In this document: positions 6,014 to 11,259 of the stretch, in pieces
Position numbering within the stretch: position 1 is the stretch's first letter
How the letters are laid out: each line of letters starts with the position of its first letter
Notes under the pieces: generated by a model
What the model was told of the DNA's origin: nothing
What the model saw: only the letters and a program-made list of their open reading frames with translations
Databases searched by the model: none
Position numbers and translations under genes: made by a program
Assembly: GCA_020216575.1 (NCBI GenBank)
Contig: JAIUYC010000037.1
Span: forward strand, 1 to 11,259
Length of the DNA stretch: 11,259 nucleotides
Origin: Coleofasciculus sp. S288
GTDB lineage: Bacteria; Cyanobacteriota; Cyanobacteriia; Cyanobacteriales; Coleofasciculaceae
Direction: 5' to 3'

Positions 6014-6400
6014 GTGCTCAGGTCTTCTGCGCGGGTTTGGGGATTCACTTTTAATTGTTCCAGTAAGTGGGTAATAAGTAGCTGATGCGATCACTTTTTT
6101 GCAGGTTTGCGGCTGCGACAAATTTGTCGAGCGCTTTCTCGTCGCTACGCAACCCGTATTGACTGAATTGTTTGCGGGGTTAAGGAGCCATTCCCCAATT
6201 GTACTGGGGGACTTCCACTAAGATGCAGTGATTGGATGAGAGGGGGTGGCGGTTTGCCCGAAAGTCTCGGGAGGTGGAGGTGCAGGGGACAACGATGTGG
6301 AAACTTACTCGCTAGTTTGACCTTAAAGGGTCAGGGTTGAAGCTCAGAACTTGGATGTTAGAGTAAATTGCTCGACATTTTGGGTTCTAAGCTTTATTTT
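6014..6400. other. Non-coding stretch with scattered hairpins, no gene recognised
   Basis: I see no convincing gene on either strand. Structures present are a perfect 14-bp palindrome CGACAAATTTGTCG (6116-6129), TTCCCCA-attgtac-TGGGGGA (6191-6211, with one G-T pair), CCCGA-aagtc-TCGGG (6257-6271) and TGACC-ttaaag-GGTCA (6318-6333). The part 6230-6295 is unusually G-rich on the plus strand. A short open stretch (ATG at 6235 to TGA at about 6337) has no ribosome-binding site or family resemblance. RNase P RNA, tmRNA and SRP RNA motifs were looked for and not found. Degenerate copies of the 21-bp repeat begin near 6338. Confidence 0.5.
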
Positions 6401-6652
6401 TTGACCTCGGAACACGAAACTTCGACCTCAGAACTCAGAACTTCGACCTCAGAACTCGAAACTTTGCCCTTAGAACTCGAAACTTTGCCCTTAGAGCTTG
6501 GACACTTGACCTCAAAACTCGGACATTTGACCTCGGAACACGAAACTTCGACTTCAGAACACGAAACTTCGACTTCAGAACTCGGAACTTCGACTTCAGA
6601 ACACGAAACTTCAACCTCAGAACACGAAGCTTCGACCTCAAAACTCGGACAT
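6401..6652. repeat. Tandem array of twelve 21-bp units
   Basis: Twelve units in perfect 21-bp register (6401, 6422, 6443 and so on to 6632) share a consensus made of TCGACCTCA followed by GAACACGAAACT. A thirteenth partial unit follows to about 6660 and decayed units precede (6338-6358). Because 21 is a multiple of 3, frames stay open on both strands: the plus frame reads Ser/Thr/Glu-rich heptads (TSEHETS type), the minus frame basic heptads (KFRVLRS type) that could form a coiled coil. Neither has a good start; the plus frame (6368-6682) opens only with TTG and no Shine-Dalgarno. I therefore call it a repeat, not a gene. It ends about 70 bp before the kinase start and may lie in its promoter or leader. 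Confidence 0.9.
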
Positions 6653-6724
6653 TTAACTTTACTGCACTACGCTCTTAGATAGGATTTTGCCACAATTAAC
6701 TTAAATATTTTACGGTCGTGAGCA

Positions 6725-7756
6725 ATGGCTTGGAACCCAGGGCAAACGTTGCAGGATGGTAAGTATACTCTTGAGGGGAAGTTAGGGCAAGGACGCTTTG
6801 CCATTACCTATTTAGCTAAGGATAGAAATGGTAAGGAACTGGTTATCAAAACCTTGGATGAGGATAAGCTCAATCAGCTAACTCCAGGAGAACGCAACAG
6901 CCTAACGAATAAGTTTGTTAATGAGGGGCGAAAGCTAGAACGCTGCAAGCACGCTCATGTTGTGTCTCTTCTGGATACGTTCATGGAAGGGCAACTATTT
7001 TGCCTCGCGATGGAGTACATTCACGGAGATACTCTAGAGAGCATCGTTCGCGTTCGGAAATTTTTGCCAGAACAGGAAGCGCTGGGTTACATTCGGCAAA
7101 TTGGAGAGGCGCTGATTGAGGTGCATAAACAAGGGTTGCTGCATCGGGATGTAAAGCCGGAAAATATCATAGTGCGAGCGGGTCAGCATAACGCGGTGCT
7201 GATTGATTTTGACTTAGCCGATGAATTCGATAATCCTTTAACGTCCAGGTTTAAGGATAAGCGATTTGCCCCGATGGAACTCAACTCCTCAACCAGACCT
7301 CGTGGTGCTTATACGGATGTCTATTCTTTGGCAGCAACTCTGTATCTTCTCTTGACTGGCGACTTGCCTGCTAGCGCTCTAGAGCGTATGGATCAGACTG
7401 CTGATTTAATTCCACCAAAGAATAAAAATCCTGGGATTTCCCAGAAGGTCAATGATGCCATTATTAAAGGCATGGGGTTGTACCCCGAAGAGCGTCCCCA
7501 GAAAATGCAGGAATGGCTAGATTTATTGGGTGTTCCTGTCAATGCTCCCAAGCTCCCTGACGAGGCTTCCCAAGCACCGAAAAATCTATGGAAGGATGCA
7601 ACTTTTTGGGCAGCATTCAGCGCGATAGCAACATTATTGGGGGTAATTGCGACGTTGATAGTAGCTTACTGGAAACCTCCCTCATCCCCCTCTCCAGAGC
7701 CAACATCATCGGCTATACCGAAGCTACAGGTAACACCGACTCAAACTAATAAATAA
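6725..7756 (+). CDS. Membrane-anchored serine/threonine protein kinase with DFD in place of DFG, 343 aa
   Basis: A Hanks-type (PknB-like) kinase of the cyanobacterial class starting 'M-W-PGQ-LQ-GKY-L'. Residues 14-268 form the kinase domain: glycine loop GQGRFAITY (21-29; the third glycine position is A26), VIK with K42, alpha-C glutamate E67, hinge MEYIHGDTL, catalytic loop HRDVKPEN (140-147) intact, then D161-F162-D163 where DFG is expected, FAPME in place of APE, and DVYSL with D198. A single hydrophobic helix follows (about 291-315), then a 27-residue Pro/Ser/Thr-rich tail, so the kinase is probably cytosolic with a short exterior tail. Loss of the DFG glycine may alter activation-loop movement while ATP and Mg2+ ligands remain, so activity is uncertain. 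ATG at 6725 fits the family N-terminus. The next kinase starts 7 bp after its stop, indicating an operon. Confidence 0.92.
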   Translation: MAWNPGQTLQDGKYTLEGKLGQGRFAITYLAKDRNGKELVIKTLDEDKLNQLTPGERNSLTNKFVNEGRKLERCKHAHVVSLLDTFMEGQLFCLAMEYIHGDTLESIVRVRKFLPEQEALGYIRQIGEALIEVHKQGLLHRDVKPENIIVRAGQHNAVLIDFDLADEFDNPLTSRFKDKRFAPMELNSSTRPRGAYTDVYSLAATLYLLLTGDLPASALERMDQTADLIPPKNKNPGISQKVNDAIIKGMGLYPEERPQKMQEWLDLLGVPVNAPKLPDEASQAPKNLWKDATFWAAFSAIATLLGVIATLIVAYWKPPSSPSPEPTSSAIPKLQVTPTQTNK

Positions 7757-7763
7757 CAACTTT

Positions 7764-9245
7764 ATGAATTGGGTACAGGGACAGCAGTTACAAAACGGTA
7801 AATACGTTCTCGAAAAAGAGTTGGGAAGAGGGGGATTCGGGATTACCTATAAAGCACGGCACACGTTCCTCAATTATGATGTCGTGATTAAAACACCCAA
7901 TGAGGATGTGAAATCCGATCCAGACTATGCCAAGTATGTGGAGCGATTTATCAAAGAAGGACGGATGCTAGCGCAACTGTCCAATGATCCACATCCCCAT
8001 ATTGTTCGGATCAGCGACTGGTTTCAAGAAGGGGATACCCACTGCCTGGTAATGGATTTTATTCAAGGGGAGAGTCTGTGGCATTTGGTGGGGCGTAGAG
8101 GGGCGCTATCAGAAACGGAGGCAGTAGAGTATATCCGTCAAATTGGCTCAGCCCTGAGTGTAGTCCATCAAAAGAATCTGGTGCATCTGGATGTCACGCC
8201 ACCTAACATCATGGTGCGAAATAATAGGACAGCAGTGCTAATTGATTTTGGGATTGCAGCAGATATGTCCCCACCTAGCACTTTATCAAGAAGTTTTGGG
8301 AATAAGGCATTTGCTCCCTACGAGCTACCCCAAGGCAGGCGTCACCGCACTGTGGATATCTACTGTCTGGCTGCGTCGTTGTACTATGCAGTAACAGGGC
8401 AACGTCCCACTCCGTCTTTTGACCGTAAGTATGAGGGCGTGGAATTAAAGGCACCAAAGCAACTGGTTCCTAGTATTAGTGATGGGTTGAATCAGGCAAT
8501 TCTCAAGGGGATGGCGTTAGAGGCGCAAGACCGCCCTCAATCGGTGCAGGAATGGTTGCAACTGTTGCCCCAGGAAGCACAAATACAGCGACAAGAGCGA
8601 GCAATTGAACAGCCAATTCTCGCTCAGAAAAAGGCGGAGTATCAGAAACAACAACCTACTCCCACACTCCTATCCAAATTACTAGATCAGATTGATGACC
8701 TTAGTTCTGAACGGGGCGTAGACTACACAAATCTGCGAGATTTACTAGCATCAGGGCAGTGGAAAGAGGCAGATAGAGTTTCTCTATCTGTCATGCTCAG
8801 GGCAGCTAATCGAGAACGAGAAGGCTATCTCGATACCATATCCATCAAAGAATTTCCCTGCAAAGATTTACGTACAATTGACCGCCTCTGGGTAAAATAC
8901 AGCAACGGGTGCTTCGGCTTTAGTGTTCAAAGGTGTCTCTGGGAAAGTGGGGGTGGTAAACCTGGCAAATACGACAGGAGAATTTACAGAAAGTTTGGGG
9001 AGCGCGTGGGTTGGCTAAAGTGGGAAAATAAATGGCTGGGGCTGAAGAAAGAGGAGCAATGGTTGAGTTACAGTGAAATCACCTTCGACCTCAATGCACC
9101 CCAAGGCCATCTACCTAGGGCATGGGCGGGAAGGGGGGAGAATTTGAGGTTAATGGGAACGGTTTTGGAGATTGAGTTTGTGGGAGGGGGGATTGCGGGA
9201 TGTGTAAGCTCTCTCTGCTCTCGCGTCGAGACTTGTAAATTGTAA
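7764..9245 (+). CDS. Serine/threonine kinase fused to a C-terminal GUN4 domain, 493 aa
   Basis: Residues 14-268 are a Hanks-type kinase: glycine loop GRGGFGITY (21-29), VIK with K43, alpha-C E65, hinge MDFIQGESL, catalytic loop HLDVTPPN (141-148), DFG (161-163), FAPYE, and DIY with D198. HRDxKPxN is altered at three places: R to L, K to T and E to P; the base D143, N148 and D161 remain. A Q/E/K-rich linker (about 265-297) precedes a GUN4 domain (about 300-450) recognised by VDYTNLRDLLASGQWKEAD, FPCKDLRTIDRLWVKYS, GCFGFSVQRCLWE, VGW and FDLNAPQGHLP. GUN4 binds Mg-protoporphyrin IX and related tetrapyrroles and activates Mg-chelatase; in kinase fusions it presumably senses a porphyrin. There is no transmembrane helix or signal peptide. 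The C-terminus SSLCSRVETCKL looks like a normal GUN4 ending. It sits 7 bp behind the membrane kinase with no Shine-Dalgarno, suggesting translational coupling. Confidence 0.93.
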   Translation: MNWVQGQQLQNGKYVLEKELGRGGFGITYKARHTFLNYDVVIKTPNEDVKSDPDYAKYVERFIKEGRMLAQLSNDPHPHIVRISDWFQEGDTHCLVMDFIQGESLWHLVGRRGALSETEAVEYIRQIGSALSVVHQKNLVHLDVTPPNIMVRNNRTAVLIDFGIAADMSPPSTLSRSFGNKAFAPYELPQGRRHRTVDIYCLAASLYYAVTGQRPTPSFDRKYEGVELKAPKQLVPSISDGLNQAILKGMALEAQDRPQSVQEWLQLLPQEAQIQRQERAIEQPILAQKKAEYQKQQPTPTLLSKLLDQIDDLSSERGVDYTNLRDLLASGQWKEADRVSLSVMLRAANREREGYLDTISIKEFPCKDLRTIDRLWVKYSNGCFGFSVQRCLWESGGGKPGKYDRRIYRKFGERVGWLKWENKWLGLKKEEQWLSYSEITFDLNAPQGHLPRAWAGRGENLRLMGTVLEIEFVGGGIAGCVSSLCSRVETCKL

Positions 9246-9264
9246 GAGCCAAGGGTTCAGATTT

Positions 9265-9283
9265 CTGTAAAGATTTTCTACAG
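9265..9283 (+). terminator. Weak hairpin after the kinase operon
   Basis: CTGTA (9265-9269) and TACAG (9279-9283) could pair around a 9-nt loop 20 bp after the GUN4-kinase stop. The stem is only 5 bp and is not followed by a T-run, so this is at best a weak or processing signal; no better terminator follows before the transposase. Confidence 0.15.
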
Positions 9284-9311
9284 AGACGATTTCCACGATA
9301 CCACGCGGTTT

Positions 9312-9494
9312 CTAGCTTTCCGATACCTGGCACTGCGAAAGCATCACCCCTGCTGCCTGCGGGTTGTAACAATTGGCAAAGACAAACTTTTCTGCCACCT
9401 CCTGTATCTCCGAGTCAGGTGTCTCCCACTGCGCCCAAGGAAACGCTATCTGTCCTGGTGAAGACTTCTTCGGTTTCCCCTTGTTAATCTTCAA
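9312..9494 (-). pseudogene. Possible remnant of an unidentified coding sequence
   Basis: A minus-strand frame of 60 codons reads like protein (GKPKKSSPGQIAFPWAQWE early, NCYNPQAAGVMLSQCQ near the end), with balanced composition unlike the shadow frames of neighbouring genes. It has only a TTG start (9494), an in-frame stop (TAG) a few codons upstream and no Shine-Dalgarno. It lies between a kinase operon and an insertion sequence, a place where gene debris is common. I do not recognise the family. It may be a small gene with an unusual start, a truncated relic, or chance. Confidence 0.3.
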
Positions 9495-9781
9495 TCGGAG
9501 CTAACAACTGACTCCCCCAATGATTTCTCTTCTCAGGCTTCGGTTGGGTTCTATATTTTTTACAGTCACGATATCTGGAATTAGGATATCCAATGACCAA
9601 GCGAATAGGATTTAGAATTAGTCATATTTAAGATCGGGCGAATAGAATGAAGCTGTTGGCGAATTAGTGAAGGGTCAAGCCCCACACCCCATGTGAGAAG
9701 ACAAACAGCTTCGTCTCATCAGAGGATTTAGTCACAAAAAATGAGAAATTGTGAGTTACTGGTATTGTTTGGACTCAAGCG
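9495..9781 (+). promoter_or_regulatory. Insertion-sequence left end and transposase leader
   Basis: This leader has no gene. It carries three direct copies of GCGAAT(A/T)-type words (9601, 9639, 9660), an inverted repeat GAAGCTGTT (9649-9657) / AACAGCTTC (9704-9712), TGAAGGGTCA (9668-9677) complementary to TGACCCTTCA across the transposase start (9783-9792), and TCACAA / TTGTGA (9732-9737 / 9749-9754). The terminal inverted repeat of the element must lie here, but cannot be fixed because the right end is outside the window. No Shine-Dalgarno precedes the ATG. Confidence 0.4.
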
Positions 9782-11259
9782 ATGACCCTTCAACCTAGTG
9801 ATTGGACAATTATCCCAACTCAAACAGCCCAAATTGCACGGGCAGCATTTCCGAAAGGAAACATCTACATGAGGATGCGAGATGAATTAGGGGTGTTGTA
9901 CTGTGACAGTGATTTTGTCACCTTATTCAGAGCTGATTGTGGTCAACCTCCGATATCGCCAGCACAGCTAGCTTTAATCACAATCATGCAATTTGCTGAA
10001 GGTTTAAGCGATCGGCAAACGGCGGATGCCGTCAGAGCAAGGCTTGACTGGAAGTATGCCTTAGGGCTAGAGTTAACCGACCCAGGCTTTGATTTTTCGG
10101 TGTTAAGTGAATTTCGCTCTCGTCTGATTAAGTCAGGACGGGAAAGCCAGTTGCTAGAGCAAATGCTCAAGTGCTTTGTGCAAAAAGGTTTAATTAAAGC
10201 CAGAGGGAAAGCGCGGACTGACTCAACTCATGTCTTAGCAGCTATCCATCAGTTGAACCGCATAGAATGTGTGGCAGAAACATTGCGCCATGCGTTGAAT
10301 GAATTAGCAACAGTTGCTCCTGAGTGGCTCTCTAAGCAAGTGAGTAGGGATTGGTTTGACCGTTATGGGTCGAGATTAGAGCAATCTCGCTTACCCCAAA
10401 CTAAACAAGAACAGCAGCAATTAGCGATCGCTATTGGCTGCGACGGTCATCAATTATTATCAGCCATCTATGATGAGAAGACCCCAAAGCCATTGCGGCA
10501 ACTGCCCGGTGTGGAAATCCTGCGTCGTGTTTGGCTACAGCAATATTATCAGGAAGCCGGAGTAGTGCAATGGCGCACTAAGGATAACTTACCACCTTAC
10601 AAACAGTTGATTTTCTCCCCTTATGACCCTGAAGCTCGCAATCGCACGAAACGCGATGTGAATTGGACTGGGTATACCGTGCATTTAACTGAAACCTGTG
10701 AAGAGGACAAGCCGCATCTGATTACCCATGTTGAAACTACTCCCGCCGCCACTGGCGATGTAGAAATGACTGGCATAATTCATCAAGCGCTGGCAGATAA
10801 AGACCTGTTGCCAGGGGAGCATCTGGTGGACACTGGCTATGTTGATGCCGAGCATCTGCTTAGCAGTCGAGATAAGTATGACCTTGACCTGGTCGGGCCT
10901 GTACCTTCTGACACGAGCTGGCAAGCCCAAACTGGTCAAGGTTTCGACTTATCTTGTTTTCAAGTTGACTGGGATGCCAAACGAGTTACCTGTCCTGTGG
11001 GATGTCAAAGCCACTCTTGGCGTTCGTACTCTGACAATTATGACAATCCTGTGGTCAGGGTACGATTTCGCTCCCGTGATTGCCGCGCTTGTTCCAGCCG
11101 TTCCCTGTGTACTCGCTCTCCTAAGCTGTCTCGTGTTTTGACTCTACGACCAATGGCTCAACACCTTGCTCTTAGCGCCGCACGCGAGCGCCAAACTACT
11201 ACCTCCTTTAAGCGGCGCTATGCCAAGCGGGCTGGAGTAGAGGGCACCATCTCTCAAGC
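9640..11259 (+). mobile_element. IS1182-family insertion sequence, right end outside window
   Basis: The element is defined by its transposase; the left boundary is approximate (somewhere in 9500-9780) and the right boundary is not in the window. Transposition into the space after the kinase-GUN4 operon would explain the gene debris at 9312-9494. Comparison with another copy in the genome would set the ends. Confidence 0.6.
9782..11259 (+). CDS. IS1182-family DDE transposase, C-terminus beyond the window
   Basis: The frame is open from ATG 9782 to the window end (492 codons) with no stop. The N-terminal domain has the IS1182-type pattern: DFVTLFRADCGQPPISPAQL, MQFAEGLSDRQTADAVRARL, DWKYALGLELTDPGFDFSVL. 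The RNase H-like DDE core follows: D147 in ARTDSTHV, D350 in LVDTGYVDAEHL, and a candidate E487 in AGVEGTISQ, with cysteines (TCPVGC, DCRACSSRSLC at about 400-450) typical of the insert before the glutamate. The enzyme cuts and rejoins DNA at the element's ends. The frame looks intact, so the copy could be active; it ends only because the window does. It includes one HIP1 site (10424-10431), so it is adapted to cyanobacterial hosts. An in-frame TGA at 9752-9754 and the absence of other start codons support ATG 9782. Confidence 0.93.
   Translation, partial: MTLQPSDWTIIPTQTAQIARAAFPKGNIYMRMRDELGVLYCDSDFVTLFRADCGQPPISPAQLALITIMQFAEGLSDRQTADAVRARLDWKYALGLELTDPGFDFSVLSEFRSRLIKSGRESQLLEQMLKCFVQKGLIKARGKARTDSTHVLAAIHQLNRIECVAETLRHALNELATVAPEWLSKQVSRDWFDRYGSRLEQSRLPQTKQEQQQLAIAIGCDGHQLLSAIYDEKTPKPLRQLPGVEILRRVWLQQYYQEAGVVQWRTKDNLPPYKQLIFSPYDPEARNRTKRDVNWTGYTVHLTETCEEDKPHLITHVETTPAATGDVEMTGIIHQALADKDLLPGEHLVDTGYVDAEHLLSSRDKYDLDLVGPVPSDTSWQAQTGQGFDLSCFQVDWDAKRVTCPVGCQSHSWRSYSDNYDNPVVRVRFRSRDCRACSSRSLCTRSPKLSRVLTLRPMAQHLALSAARERQTTTSFKRRYAKRAGVEGTISQ

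Noticed and set aside
6180..6335. Group II intron, RNase P RNA, tmRNA or SRP RNA
   Set aside because: Diagnostic elements (group II domain V sequence, RNase P conserved core, tmRNA tag region, SRP GGAAG core) are not present.
6401..6652. CRISPR array
   Set aside because: Units are contiguous 21-bp repeats with no unique spacers, and no cas genes are near.
6368..6682. A 104-codon plus-strand frame across the 21-bp repeat array, as a gene
   Set aside because: It starts with TTG, has no Shine-Dalgarno, and its openness follows from the repeat length being a multiple of three; the opposite strand is equally open.
10839..11141. 100-codon plus-strand frame inside the transposase
   Set aside because: It overlaps the long, motif-containing transposase frame and is a shadow.

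Overview
This window is cyanobacterial. Nine copies of the palindrome GCGATCGC (HIP1) occur in 11.26 kb (from 1000, 2366, 2456, 3054, 3101, 4684, 5694, 5767 and 10424). Several gene families are typically cyanobacterial: a DUF3082 membrane protein, Pkn-type serine/threonine kinases, a kinase-GUN4 fusion and MEP-pathway IspE. Intergenic spaces are full of short palindromic and tandem repeats, as in large repeat-rich, often filamentous, cyanobacterial genomes. The species cannot be read from the sequence.

Layout. 1-455 is the C-terminal end of a family 9 glycosyltransferase (ADP-heptose:LPS heptosyltransferase type). 628-1724 carries a two-gene cassette: an unrecognised 153-aa protein and, 5 bp later, a PD-(D/E)XK nuclease-fold protein of the kind often labelled 'restriction endonuclease subunit R' in cyanobacteria. 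1861-2220 is a small conserved protein, convergent (3-bp gap) with a DUF3082 membrane protein on the minus strand. 2665-3038 has no convincing protein gene but holds two plus-strand intrinsic terminators, a 112-bp MITE-like element and two inverted copies of a 21-bp palindrome. On the minus strand, ispE (5832 to 4879) is followed by a 586-aa Rieske [2Fe-2S] protein (4799 to 3039) with a long, histidine-rich, unassigned C-terminal part. 5833-6724 is a long non-coding block with heptamer repeats, a four-hairpin composite repeat, further small hairpins and a 12-copy array of a 21-bp repeat ending just before a kinase gene. 6725-9245 holds two tandem kinases: a membrane-anchored kinase whose DFG motif reads DFD, and a soluble kinase whose HRDxKPxN loop reads HLDVTPPN and which carries a C-terminal GUN4 tetrapyrrole-binding domain. 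9246-9781 is non-coding with a possible gene relic and the leader of an insertion sequence. 9782 to the window end is an IS1182-family transposase, cut by the edge just after its third predicted catalytic residue.

Functional reading. Most genes look like independent neighbours. The one clear functional unit is the kinase pair: 7 bp apart, same strand, same family, each with a different non-canonical catalytic motif, one tethered to the membrane and the other fused to a porphyrin-binding module. This suggests, by inference, a paired sensor linking tetrapyrrole or light/redox state to signalling. It is the best candidate here for an under-described system.
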